NCBI RefSeq assembly: GCF_963678635.1
Contig: NC_087063.1
Span: 7,846,386-7,906,385 of the forward strand
DNA length: 60,000 nucleotides
Direction of reading: 5' to 3'
Source of the DNA: Symsagittifera roscoffensis
Lineage: Eukaryota > Xenacoelomorpha > Acoela > Convolutidae
The notes under the pieces are model-generated. The model saw only the letters and a list, made by a program, of their open reading frames with translations, was not told where the DNA came from and searched no databases. A program made the position numbers and the translations under genes. Position 1 is the first letter of the stretch; each line of letters starts with the position of its first letter. Shown here one piece after another: positions 32,745 to 43,691 of this stretch.

Positions 32745-33440
32745 ATGGCTGCAGCTATGTGTCAAGCTCCTCCCAGCTTTTATTCAGATTATTGTCAAAA
32801 ATTCTTATTTATTTCCGTTTTCAGATATTTTTACGAGAAATATATGGTAACCAATAATTTTTTTGTCTCTACCCACAATTTTTACTGTTCTTTGGAAAAT
32901 TGTAAGTTCCACATACTTCTGATTGGTTCATCTTTTGATCAAACTTTACAACAATTGGGTTAATTTTCATTTCACATACCAAATAATTGATTGTCTTCAA
33001 CACTCTGTACAAATACAAATTTTATTCGAATGTTATTTCATCAACTGGCGAAGTTTTAAATCAACTTGACGGCGCTGTTCATCACAATTTGAAATGGAAG
33101 GGAGCAGAAAAAATTTCAAGTGTTGCAAAGAAAAGACTGTTACGTTGAAAATTTAAACGTCACTATTTATGTATAAACCAGTAACAGCTTCCACACAAAC
33201 TATCGGTTCAGTTTTTCTAGAAAGAGTTCGTAAAGAACAAAACTCAAATTATGAACCTGTTTTGTTAAAAGTAATTGATGTTTTATTGATGGTTATGGAT
33301 TTGTGAATAAGGATCATGTCAATTTCTCATGAAACGTTTTTGATAATCCACCTATTTTCTCTCATATGCTCACAAAATTACCAAACTTTTTGAAAAAGAA
33401 ATAAAAACTCACCGTTTCTAAGAAATTTGAAAAAATAATT
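32745..33440 (+). pseudogene. Decayed unidentified plus-strand gene
   Basis: ATG at 32745 directly follows an acceptor-like attattgttccag and opens MAAAMCQAPPSFYSDYCQKF, remaining open to 32963. After frame changes, coding-like blocks continue: STGEVLNQLDGAVHHNLKW and AEKISSVAKKRLLR (33035-33147), VTASTQTIGSVFLERVRKE (33180-33240), and PPIFSHMLTKLPNFLKKK (33350-33403). No domain recognised. It is the only plus-strand member of the locus besides the polymerase. Confidence is low because the blocks are short. Confidence 0.3.
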
Positions 33441-33483
33441 TCAAGCTAGTATGAAAGATGTAATGTTTCTTTTGATTTTCAAG

Positions 33484-33778
33484 AAGTTACAAAAAACGTT
33501 TCAATTTTTTTATAAAGTTGCAAAAAGTGTTTCAATTGTTTGACAGGAAGCAAAAGGTATTTCATTTTTTTTGGCAAGATGCGAATAATTTTTCAATTTT
33601 TTCAACAAAATGTGAAAAGTGTTTCAATTTTTTCGACGAAATGCGAAAAGTGTTTCACTTTTTTCCTCCAACTGCAAAAAGTGTTTCATTTTTTGCCAAA
33701 ATTCGAAAAGTGTTTCAATTTTTTAAACAAAATGCGAAAAATGTTTCTTTTTTTCTACAAAGTGCGAAAAATATTTGA
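33484..33778. repeat. 31-bp degenerate minisatellite
   Basis: About nine or ten degenerate units of the type aaaagtgtttcaattttttcg plus about ten variable bases, period 30-31 bp. In one frame it reads as repeated KVFQFF or KVFHFF phrases, but the non-multiple-of-three period and low complexity argue against a real protein. Confidence 0.85.
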
Positions 33779-34022
33779 GTACAACATGCAACGTATCGTC
33801 AGGTATTTATTACTTGTGTACAACTTTTCTAGTTTTTTTTCCAGTATGGGTGCAGAAATTAGTCAAAGTTTTTTAACATGTGTGCGAGTTCGGCGCGCTA
33901 AATTAAGTTCCAATTGTTTTCCAATGAATTACCCAGAACCTCTCATCTATTCTCATAATTAAAATGAAACTGAAGAAGTTAATTAATTACAAAGAACAAA
34001 GTTAATACCCAACAACATTTAT

Positions 34023-34407
34023 CTACAAAATTCTTTTAATCAAAGAGCAGCCGAGCAGCAGAAGAGATCTGGAGGCTTCTATAAAACGCAGAGCTGGACG
34101 AGGTTCCATTTCTAGTGGTTGTTGTGGTGGAATGTTTTGAGGTGTCATTGTTTCTGAGAAACCCTTATCTTCATCTACTGTGATAGGGTTTTTGTATGAT
34201 CCTGCCTCCTCCCAAGGAAAGAGGAAGTCGTCAACTGGTTTAGCCACAAAACTTGAGTCAGGAATCTCGGGGTAGTTTATTCTCGGGGTAGTTTATTCCC
34301 TGGATGTCCAAAAACTCCAGAGACTGTTTCTCGCTCTTGAAATTGTACTAGATCAGGCGAAAATTCTACAGAGTACATGAGGTTGCTGTTTTGCACTGAG
34401 AAGATCA
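34023..34407 (-). pseudogene. Unidentified small minus-strand gene split by a 16-bp duplication
   Basis: Candidate start at 34405-34407 (MIFSVQNSNLMYSVEFSPDL). The frame runs to a stop near 34275, while the next frame from about 34262 runs to the TAA at 34023 (FVAKPVDDFLFPWEEAGS and PRPALRFIEASRSLLLLG). Between them ctcggggtagtttatt occurs twice in a row (34269-34300). A 16-bp duplication shifts the frame by one and explains the split. About 120 codons in total. No known domain. Confidence 0.4.
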
Positions 34408-34775
34408 TTTTGAGCAGTAAGTTGAGTAAAACAGTAAAAACATGAATGAGAGGGTAGCTGACGGAAGATAAGTTGAAATTAAGGTATTTAGAGCTGAGAG
34501 AGGAGGTTGTTGACGGTAGTTTAGTTGAAATTAAAATAAGTTTTAGTTAGGAGTTAGGGTTATCTTCAACTCGAATGTGTGGGTTAAACCAATAGGAATT
34601 GATTTTCCTCTTTTGGATTGTAGTCGTGTCCAATTAGAATTCAGCTTCTTTTTATGGAACTCTTGGATAAAAGTCGTGTCCAATCGGAAACAAAGCTCCA
34701 TTTTAGGCATTGTCGTTTCCAATCACAAAAATGTTCATTTTTGTTCTAGTTGTCGTATCTAATCAGAGGAGCTTT
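34408..34775. other. Intergenic, degenerate short repeats
   Basis: No gene seen. From about 34620 to 34770 a degenerate motif near gtcgtgtccaatyrgaa recurs three or four times at spacings of about 50-70 bp. No secondary structure was evident by eye. Confidence 0.35.
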
Positions 34776-35093
34776 TTAAGCGCTTAAATTTTCCAAATAA
34801 GTAAAAATATACACAAAAGCAATCGCAAAAATAAAGGAGCAAAAATTGTTTGCTGTAAAAATAAGAAACTTTGCCGATATAAGTATCAAAAGAAAGAAAA
34901 TTAGAACAAGTAACATTTCCAATAATTTTTTCAAGAAGTTAGTTGATTTTTTTGTATGTAAACAATGAGAAATTGCTGATTTTTTGAGTAGATAGTTAAG
35001 TTTCTTGATTTTGACATAAATTAGGGAGGATAACTCAAAGTTGATGAATTTTTCAAAGCAAACCTCTGGAAATCTGATTCCAAATCGAATCAA
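34776..35093 (-). CDS. Hypothetical membrane protein
   Basis: 105 codons on the minus strand. The C-terminal half is hydrophobic in two runs (LLVLIFFLLILISAKFLIF and FIFAIAFVYIFTYL), predicting two membrane helices after a Lys-rich N-terminal part. The true start may be internal. AT-rich DNA readily produces hydrophobic open frames, so a real gene is uncertain. It lies between two other minus-strand candidates of the polymerase locus. Confidence 0.25.
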   Translation of the reverse strand: MIRFGIRFPEVCFEKFINFELSSLIYVKIKKLNYLLKKSAISHCLHTKKSTNFLKKLLEMLLVLIFFLLILISAKFLIFTANNFCSFIFAIAFVYIFTYLENLSA

Positions 35094-35230
35094 GCAGGAT
35101 TTTAGACTTTTAAAATTCTTAAAGAAATAAAAGAAAAAAGAACTTCACTGGGGAGTTTTTACAAATTTGGGTTTTGGGTAGGGGATAAAAAGAGTTTTTG
35201 ATATATTATTGTACGTCTTTTTGATTAATT

Positions 35231-35437
35231 TCAATTTCTCGAGAAAAAAAAACAAAATTTTTTCCTTGTGAGGTGTAATTCAGCCGTGAGTTTAAAATTT
35301 TGATACGCAATATGTGGATCAAAAGTAAACTCTTTGATTGGGTAAGTTTCTCTGACGAGACCTTTACTTAGTCGGATAACTCTATTTTGTACAAAAAAAA
35401 ACGTCCAAAAAATTATGAAAAAAATAAGAGTCAACAT
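35231..35437 (-). CDS. Hypothetical small single-pass membrane protein
   Basis: 68 codons on the minus strand: one N-terminal hydrophobic helix (LTLIFFIIFWTFFFVQ), then a hydrophilic part (VIRLSKGLVRETYPIKEF; HIAYQNFKLTAELHL) with balanced composition, which is more protein-like than its neighbour at 34776. It is the gene nearest to the divergent polymerase gene. No family recognised. Confidence 0.3.
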   Translation of the reverse strand: MLTLIFFIIFWTFFFVQNRVIRLSKGLVRETYPIKEFTFDPHIAYQNFKLTAELHLTRKKFCFFFSRN

Positions 35438-35771
35438 CTATTTCATCGATAAGAAAATCAATTGGAATTTTTTCTTTTTTCTTGTAGTGTAACTCGAAAA
35501 AATTCAGATGTTTTTTGATGGACCGCTTTTCAAATAATGATTAAGGCTTTTTAAAAAAATATTAAACATATCACTTTTAGAAATTGCTGGATTCTGATTG
35601 GTTGACTTCCAACAAACAGTGATAAATAAAAGAAAACTCAAATCAGGTTGATTGATTTTCTCTAACTAATAGTAAATAAAACTAATTTCATTTCAATTTT
35701 CTTTACGTTAAAATCAATCGCTCTATACTTTGTATAACTACTTGAAATTATTTTCAAACATTTTCAACAAG

Positions 35772-35779
35772 TATAAATA
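35772..35779 (+). promoter_or_regulatory. Candidate TATA box of the polymerase gene
   Basis: tataaata lies about 100 bp before the ATG at 35881, in a 440-bp non-coding segment (35438-35880) between divergently oriented genes. Short TATA words are frequent in AT-rich DNA, so this rests mainly on position. Confidence 0.3.
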
Positions 35780-35880
35780 ATCTATTAATTTTTCGGGACT
35801 TTTTAAATCTCCCAATTTTGTAGGTACCATGTACTTTAGTTTCATTTTGCTACAAGCTAAGTCTCCCACTTTTTTTCAGA

Positions 35881-37197
35881 TGCCAGCACTCAAGAGGAAT
35901 GAGAAAGTGAAATGCGAGGACTGTGGTAAAGAGTACAGTAGAGCCAATGCGGCTCGACATCGCAAAAGTTGTCAATCAGGGATTATTTCCTGTCCTGATT
36001 GTAAGTATTTCACTAACAATAAGCAAGAAATGAATTATCACGTGGCCAAGAAACATTCTTCGCCAAATTGCAAGAAGGAGTCTCCGAGTTACTATTCCCT
36101 CCAACAACATCGGAGAAAAGAACATGGGGCGAAACAACGGAAACCAAGTGATACGGTGGCTTACTTGAACAAGATTGTGGAGGAGGAAGGGGATGATGGA
36201 GAGAAACTCAGAGAATTGAGTGCTTGTCAACATTTCCTGGTGTATACTAAGATGGAGAATGGGAGGAGACATCAAATATTTAACTTTCAATTGTCAAAGT
36301 TAGACACCAAGATTATCAACGAGAAGCTTGAAGACGTAATCAATAAGCTGGATTCCGCTGCAAAAATTAATATCGCTCTTGGATTTGTTCTTCGTAATTT
36401 CGAAACGGAAGAATATCGGTATTGATACGCACATGAAAATAATATTTTGTTCGAAAATTCGCATTTACTGTGTACGAAAGCGGATTTGATTACAATCCAG
36501 GGAAAAGTTGAAAAGTTTGATATCGTGGAGCAATGTACTCAAGAACGTCAGAACACAAAGTGGAGGTTCAAATTGATCACAAATAATACTATTTTCGCTG
36601 CATTACTAAAAAACATCCCGATGGGATGTCCAGACTCCATCTTGCCTGAACCTTTACTAGGACATACGCAAATAAACTGTCTTTTATCGCACAAAGATAA
36701 ACAACCATAGAAAGATCATCTTTGCCTTTTCCGTGCGTTAACAATGTATTTGCATGGTCATAGTATCCTCAATGCTCATAAATCTCAGCTGCTCACAGAC
36801 TTTATATCAAAATCTGGAAACGATCCGAAGAATTTTCGCGGAGTTGCCATTGATGATTTACATCTTGTAGAGGGAATAGTTGAACGTAAAATATTCAATT
36901 ACGATTTTGATATTCAGGAAGGAGAATATGTTGGAGAATTAGCCAGGCGAATTATTGAAAACTTGAAAAAACAGCAAAATTCTTAAGATTCAATAGCCAT
37001 ATCATTCATACGAATGATATTGATTCCTTCTTCAAGTGTTTCCGATGTCCTAGCTGTGACTGTTTCTTCAACAGATCAGGCAACTTCAACAGACATCTTC
37101 TAAGGTGTAAAGATAGAGTGCGACATATTTATCCCAAAGACACGTACACACTACGGAAAACAATATTCGAGAAATTGGATGGCTTCAACATTCCCTA
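35881..37197 (+). pseudogene. Type-B DNA polymerase gene, N-terminal zinc-finger region
   Basis: ATG 35881 follows ctttttttcag directly, so a 5' intron is possible, although the frame is also open back to 35829. Residues after the start form zinc fingers: VKCEDCGKEYSRANAARH, CPDCKYFTNNKQEMNYHV, and a third (NCKKESPSYYSLQQHR) that lacks its first Cys. Then comes CQHFLVYTKMENGRRHQI. After an in-frame TGA at 36424-36426 the frame continues (YAHENNILFENSHLL), then NTKWRFKLITNNTIFAALL, an OTU-like or linker part (36744-36986), and a further finger CPSCDCFFNRSGNF at about 37049-37090. Stops and frame changes are present. Zinc-finger N-termini fused to this polymerase class are known from mobile or virus-like elements. 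Confidence 0.65.
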
Positions 37198-38440
37198 AAC
37201 TGAAGATCATAATTTGTTTAGTAATGTTGCAGTTTTGACTTCGAATCGATTTGGATTCCCACAGAGGAATTGCAGGCAACCGAAATAACTACTTGGAAGA
37301 GAAAACATGTCCCTTTTTTGTCTCAATATCTTCAAATCTGCATGATGATCCAATTTTCTTGTGTGAAAAAAATCCAGAACTTCTAATAATTGCTTTTGTT
37401 TCCAGCTTGGAACGTCTGGCTGAAAAAAGTAAACTACAAATGAGGCCAAGTTTCAAGTAATCGAAAACACTGTCAATGATCGAGTCAAAAAAAATTCGAT
37501 AAACTTAATGCTAGACTGTTAACTTAAAGACTAGAAGACTTCGATTCTGAAGATGAATATGTTGAGGATGGCGACGAAGATGTCATGTCGACATAATTCT
37601 TAAGATTTCAAAAAAATCAGCTGATTGACTTGAAACAGCATTTAGAGCGCTATGTTAATACCTTACCGGTTTTTGGCTTCAATAGCGGCAGATACGATCT
37701 GGGTCTTATCAACTCTTATTTGATTGCATACCTTATACCTGATAAAGAAATCAAACTAAAAGTCATTGAAAAAGCAAATGATTTCATATCATTCAATATT
37801 GGAGGTGTTCAGTTTCTGGACATAATTAAGTTTCTGGAGGGGCAACAACATTGGACTCGTTTCTGAAAGCCTATTAAGCAAGTGAAACCAAAGGTTTTTT
37901 CCCTTACGAATGGTTTGACAGTCCAGGCAAGCTTGACTGAACGGAATTGCCTCCATACGAAGCCTTTCTCAGCAAACTGAGAAATCACAACCCCCTCGAG
38001 AAAGATTTCAACGATTGCCAAAAACTGGTTAATGGAAGATTTGATCAGCAAAGTGCGCTGAAAAAGTTACATATTCAATCAGTTCCACCAACAGGTTTTG
38101 AAAGTTACTCTTATTTGAAGAAAATCTGGGAACAACACAGCATGATTACTTTTAAAGACTTCTTGCGATGGTATAACAATAAAGATGTTGTTCCTACTCT
38201 TGAATCTATGCTAAAACTGATAGAGTTTCACCATGGTAAGGTAATTGACATGCTGAAACTGGGATGCACGCTTCCAAATCTTGCAAATATCTGCTTAGAC
38301 AAGTCGACAAATCACAAATTTTACCCGTTCTCTGAAGGAGATAAGAATTTATGTGAGAAAATTACAGAAGTTATGACTGGTAGTCCATCATTAGTTTTTA
38401 CGCGAAAAACAGTTGTCGATCAAACTTATATTCGTAACTC
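37198..38440 (+). pseudogene. Type-B DNA polymerase gene, exonuclease region
   Basis: Continues the same gene after a badly disrupted stretch (37198-37600). 37630-37866 reads LPVFGFNSGRYDLGLINSY and GGVQFLDIIKFLEG, matching the FNSxxYD (ExoII) region of the DNA_pol_B_2 proofreading domain. Then in a shifted frame it reads FFPYEWFDSPGKLD (37897-37938) with TAA and TGA stops, and 37947-38474 is open for 175 codons (LPPYEAFLSKLRNHNPLEK). ExoI (D-x-E) is not clearly visible. Phrase order fits protein-primed-type family B polymerases. Confidence 0.65.
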
Positions 38441-40183
38441 GTCAAATATTTGCAAGACATTTTTTTGGAATTGACGCTAGCCAATTATATTCATTCGCAA
38501 TGTGTCAAAAAATGCCGACCGGACTTTACACAAGCTGGGAGTGTGACTCTGAAACTGAGCGGTTTAAAGCTAGAAATAACAGAACAAGAAATATTGAGAA
38601 CATGGGCATGTCCTTCTATCGAGAATTGAGACCAGAGTTTTTACACAACCAGAAAGCAGAAGAAAATTGACTGTTTTCATGTTGATGGTTTCTGCGATTA
38701 CTGTAAAACAGTATTTGAAGCTATGGGTAGCTACTATCATTTCTGCTCATGCCAAGAAACCCGTATATCGTTGTCAGAACAAGATATTGAAATGGAAATG
38801 AGAAGCGAATAATGAATGAGTTGGGACGAGGGTACATAAAAGAAAGAGGTTATAAAATTCAGGAAATGTGGTAATGTGAGTGGTGGGAGCATTTCAAAAC
38901 AGATTCTTCAGTCAAGAATCATGTCAAGACAAACTTTCCTTACAAAAACCCTCTGTCTACTGATTCTTCACTTGAAAAAATAAATAAAAGATCTCTTTTT
39001 GGCTGTGTGCAATGCAATTTAATAGTTCCCGACGAGTTGAAGCCTACATTTTGAAATTTTCCTCCAATATTCAAAACTATTGACGTCTGCCGAAACGATA
39101 TTGGAGAATACATAAAAAACTATGCCGATGAAAACGATTTGCTGAAAAACCCACAACGAATGTTGTTTTCCAGTTATAAATTAGAGAATGGTACAATCTT
39201 CACACCTCTTCTTAACATCTATCTAAGTCTTCGACTTCAATGTAAAAAATCCATCGGTTTGTTGAGTACAGACCTAGGAAATGTTTCAACAACTTTGTTC
39301 AATCTGTTATTGATGCTCGACGAGAAGGAGACGAGAATCCACATTCTGGAGTTGTTGCTGAGACGATGAAGCTACTCGGTAACAGCTCGTACGGTTATCA
39401 AAATGTGGACAGATCCAGACAAACAATAACCAAATTTCTCGACGATGAGACGACACACAAAGCAACATATAGGAACTTTTTCAAGCAATTGAATGTTGTG
39501 AAAAAAGACTTACATTGTGTAGAATCATTGAAGTCAACAATTGAACATAGATAACCAATAATTGTAGAGTTTTTCATTCTTCATTACGCCAAACTTAGAA
39601 GATTGGAGTTATACTACAACTTCTTCCACAACTATTGCGATGAGAATGAATTCGAGAAGTTGGGGATGGATACGGAATTTTTGTATCTAGCATTAGCAGA
39701 AGATAACCTGGACGATTGTTTATTATCTGAGAAGAAAGCTCAGTGGACACTAATTCGTCAAAATGATTGTAGAGACGACTTTATAGCTGATGCAGATAAG
39801 AATTTTTTTCCACGTACATGCTGCGCTGTTCGCAAAAAGCATGACAAACGAGAACCTGGATTATTCAAAAAAGAATTTCGCTGCACTGAAATGTTGTGCC
39901 TGTGCAACAAGACGTATTGCTGCTATGATAGTAAGAGCGACAAATTTAAATTTAGCAGCAAAAGACTCAACAAAAGAACACCAGAAGACACTGGGGATGG
40001 GCCAATGTCTAAATACAGACGAGTTCTTGACAAGGCTGGAAAGTGAAGTCGACCAATCGTGGATTCAAAACCCACAACCATTTAGTTGGAACATATGAAC
40101 AAACTAAAAAAGGACTCAGTTACTTTTACCCAAAAAAGGAGGTACTTGATGATGGAAAACATACTAAGCCCCTGAATCTGTAA
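38441..40183 (+). pseudogene. Type-B DNA polymerase gene, polymerase domain
   Basis: Motif A region: GIDASQLYSFAMCQKMPTG (38467-38523). Between 38690 and 39360 the gene is readable in several frames: CEWWEHFKTDSSVKNHV, FPYKNPLSTDSSLEKI, LFGCVQCNLIVPDELKP, RMLFSSYKLENGTIFTPLL, then ARREGDENPHSGVVAETMK. Motif B: KLLGNSSYGYQ at 39369-39401. Motif C: MDTEFLY at 39666-39686, where family members have D-T-D. It ends through TYEQTKKGLSYFYPKK to TAA 40181-40183. At least six frame changes or stops. Good family-level evidence (protein-primed-type family B, as in Polinton-like elements, adintoviruses and linear plasmids) but a dead copy. Confidence 0.8.
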
Positions 40184-40447
40184 AATTAACCTATAAACTG
40201 TAGTAAAACTTCATACGATGCAATGATTTATATGTTATTTAACTCATCAAATGTAATATAACAGTTTACAATAACTTGATTTTTTTCTGAAAAACTTTAT
40301 TTTTTCTTTGAAGTTTTAATTAGGTTTCAGCATAGTTTCAGACAATTTCAATATGAACTCAAATGGTTTAAAACAATTTTAAAATTATATCCTAATTCAT
40401 TGAAAAAATCTATAACCTATCGGATTGGTGTAGAGGATCTTAAAACA

Positions 40448-40790
40448 TGGTAAGATGGCGCCAAAAACTTTTCTGAAACCTACCATCTCAAACCTTACCA
40501 TCTTAATACATAGGAAACTTATTCCCTATCCTAATGAGTTCTTAATTCACTACAATGAATTTCTTATGCATAGGGAAATCTATACATGGGAAATTCGGGC
40601 CCTGAAAAAAATTTACCATCTGAAACTTACCATCTGAAACCTTACTATCTGAAACCTGCTATCTTAATGCATTGGGAATCCTATTCCCTATCTTAATACA
40701 TTGGGAAATCGAAATGTAATTCCTATCTTAATACATAGGGTGATGACCGGATACTCTATAGCCTATGTTAATACATGAGGGTCATAACCC
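40448..40790. repeat. Degenerate short tandem motifs
   Basis: Interspersed words taccatctgaaacc (about five copies) and cctatcttaatacatagggaa-like (about six copies) recur in irregular spacing. No coding potential. It begins 265 bp after the polymerase stop. Confidence 0.6.
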
Positions 40791-40897
40791 CCCCCACTCT
40801 TCCTCACACATATACTACTCAAGTGCTTTTAGCTTCCGGTCTAACCGTAGATTTCGTTTCAAACTTTGAAATATGGTGGCTTGTGGTACTACCTACA

Positions 40898-41625
40898 ACA
40901 ATGCTGATTTAAATTAACCGTATAAACTGCGTTAAACTTGAAACTTAAAACGCGGTTTTCTCAAACTGGGTTGAGCTAAGGTAGAAACCAATGAAGACAA
41001 AACTTGCTTAAAACTTTAGCAGAATTAATATGGTATAATTCAATTTGCGAAATTCTGGCCCAAAATTTTACCCCAAAAATGGGTCGTTTTGGTTTTTCTA
41101 AGTTAATAAAAAATTACGCCAAAAACACCCAGTCGATCACAGACTTAAATATATCAAGGTGAGCCCCTTACGTAGCCCAACAAATTTCAACAAGGATATA
41201 TTCTCCAAAACATTGTATAATTTTTTTGTTTGATAGACAAAAAAGGTCGTTTTTACTATAGATAAAATACCAACTTTTTATTTAAAAACAATTTTTAAAC
41301 GGTTTGCAAATTTGTTTTGGAGAATATGCCCTTCTTAAAGTTTGTTAGGCTACGTAAGAGGCTCACTTTGGTATAATTATGTCGGAGATCGACTGGGTGT
41401 TTTTGGCGTAATTTTTGATTAACTAAGAAAAGCCAAAATGACCCTTTTTGGGGTAAAATTTTGGGCCCGAATTTTGCAAAACAAATTACATCATATTGAT
41501 TCTGCTAAAAGTTTAAGCAAGTTTTGTCTTCAAAGTTTTCACCTAAACTCAACCCAATTTGAGAAAAACGCGTTTTTAATTTCAAGTTTAACGCGTTTTG
41601 TCCGGTTAATTTAAATCAGCACTGT
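40898..41625. repeat. Near-palindromic foldback element (728 bp)
   Basis: Left arm 40898-41210 (starting acaatgctgatttaaattaa) is the inverted complement of the right arm 41315-41625 (ending ttaatttaaatcagcactgt), with matches along the whole 310 bp, about 85% by eye. The spacer is about 100 bp. It encodes no protein. Ends of the type CAGTGCTG and a TA just outside the right end suggest a Tc1/mariner-related non-autonomous element. The left end has drifted, so the target-site duplication is not clear. Confidence 0.85.
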
Positions 41626-41665
41626 ATAATCCCATATTTAAGGCCCTCCAATCAGTGGCCTCCAC

Positions 41666-41944
41666 TTAAGGCTTGAAGCCGGAGTGTTGGGGTTCAGGAT
41701 GCTTGGGATTATTAATTAAAGTTTTCTCCATTAGGTCTACATCATACTGAACTTTGCTAGTGTGAACTGTTCTCGGTGTCAGATTGAACACGATTTTTGC
41801 ATGCCTGTATGAAATCATCTCTAATATCCGTCTGTTGAAATTTGTAAATTTCTTAAACCCTATTTGGGTGATATCCGAAATGTATAGTATAAATATGGCA
41901 TAAAATAGTATTTTTTTAATTGTTTCTACTATAATTATGACCAT
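41666..41944 (-). CDS. Candidate small secreted protein
   Basis: 92 codons, minus strand, start ATG 41942-41944. An N-terminal hydrophobic stretch (KKILFYAIFILYIS) is followed by a basic segment (FKKFTNFNRRILEMI) and a Pro/His-rich end (NNPKHPEPQHSGFKP). The layout, signal peptide plus propeptide plus conserved-looking tail, resembles short secreted peptide precursors, but I cannot assign a family. It sits 40 bp from the foldback element and could be a chance ORF. Confidence 0.3.
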   Translation of the reverse strand: MVIIIVETIKKILFYAIFILYISDITQIGFKKFTNFNRRILEMISYRHAKIVFNLTPRTVHTSKVQYDVDLMEKTLINNPKHPEPQHSGFKP

Positions 41945-43611
41945 TTCTTTTGCTTGGATTTTAGTTTGTTTTTTTTTGTTTGCCCCGCTAGATACCTTTT
42001 GTTCAAGCTAAGGTTGCTTTAAACAGTAGAATCATCAGTTATACATTACTTTTTCTAACCACTGTAAAAACAGACGAATCAGTGCTTTTTATCATATTAG
42101 TCTCAATTCGTTTCATCTTTTTTGGTGATAGTTGCTGAACAAACGAGCAAAATTTGGGCACATTCACCCCCATCTTTTAGAAAAATACGTTTAAAATTTT
42201 CGATCAGGATTCCTTGCGTTAGAAATATACAAAATTCGAACTTCCTAACAAATTACCTACAAATTTGTAAGGGGGGTGGTTAAGGAGATCCGTCTATTTT
42301 AGTGGTGCATAAAAATCAATTCTGAAAACGATAAATGTTATTGTCACTAGAATCTTTTGACATTAGAATCTTCAAAAAACATGCGATTGATATGGTTTAA
42401 TTACTTCCTGAAAATCCAAAAACGGATTGATGCTCTTAAATTGACTGACTTAACGATTCGCAACCAATCTTAACTTCATAAAACGTAATGGTGCTTCATT
42501 TGTAGTCCATCTTTTCTTTGTTTCTGTTTGAGATATCTTATCTAGAAATTGAAAGATCTGGCGGAATTACCCTAGTATAAACGTAAAAATTGTGCTAAAT
42601 TGATGTAATTAACTTTATCCTTTTTTTCGAGATCTCTGAAATTAATTCGAAAATATTTTAAGCATTACGAGGCCAAAATTTTGTGTGTCTACTGTCCTGG
42701 ATTCCAGAGACATGTCTTTAAACATGTTAACAATTTGTCTGCACGATCAAAGAAAAAGAAAGCATAAAGGAGGAACAAAGCGAGAGTCCTTGTTGCGGAC
42801 TCCACTTACGTTTCCAAAAAAAAACACAGTTTGGCCTCGTTATGACGACTGTGATTAAGTGTTCACTTACCAAACGAACAGGTAGTTGCTCTGAGCTCTG
42901 GGAGCTTGAGTCTCAAACAAATTTTCTCCAAAAAAGTTTTTTTTGAAATTTTTGAGTTGAAAGCAGACATAAAAGTAACAGATAGCTAGCCGACATATTA
43001 AAGGACGAATTCCTCTATTTCAAGAAAATGTTTTTGAAGAAAAAGTCGGAAAAACTTGATCTACGGTTTGTCTAAAATACAGTTCGTTTTGAGGAAAGTA
43101 TGTCACAAAGCACATTTGCCATCCTTGAAATAACATTGGTACCAAATTGACGAAGCGGTTACTATGTCTACAATACTTAACAGCAAGAATTTTTTTGAAA
43201 AACCAAGTGACAAATATCTCCCTCTAACAACAAAACCACATCATACGAAACATTTACAATTACAAAACGACAATCAGACTTTTTTGTCAGCGGGAGTCCT
43301 CATAAGCTGTTTCATATAAAAAAAATCGGAGCCTAACTTACTTACTTTGGTTCCCAAAACAATTTTGTTACCACTGAAAGCAATGTTCCCGGCCGCTCAT
43401 CAAACGAGGTTTAGATATTACTAATTATTATCAGCACAGTTATTCAAACATTTTGAAATTTTTTTCAAAAACGAACAAAAAATTATTAAATTCAAATTGA
43501 AAGATAGTCATAATAGCATCTAGTTTGTTAGCAGATAGTTTTTTTGAAAATAATTACGTCACACGCTATGTCAAAAACAATGTATAAAACCACGTAGCTT
43601 GTTGTTTCTTC
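41945..43611. other. Non-coding AT-rich sequence
   Basis: I see no gene, RNA gene or clear repeat here. Open frames are short and low-complexity. Confidence 0.4.
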
Positions 43612-43691
43612 ATTGCTAATCTGGTCAATTTGGGCTAAAATTGCTAATCTGGTCAATTTGAGCAAAAATTGCTAATCTGGTCAATTTTGGA
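43612..43691. repeat. 28-bp tandem repeat, three units
   Basis: attgctaatctggtcaattt plus eight bases is repeated at 43612, 43640 and 43668. The third unit diverges at its end. No frame significance is seen. Confidence 0.9.

Noticed and set aside
33518-33962. Plus-strand frames of 86 and 140 codons with repeated KVFQFF phrases as a repeat protein
   Set aside because: They are readings of the 31-bp T-rich minisatellite in different frames. Indels change frame and nothing indicates translation.
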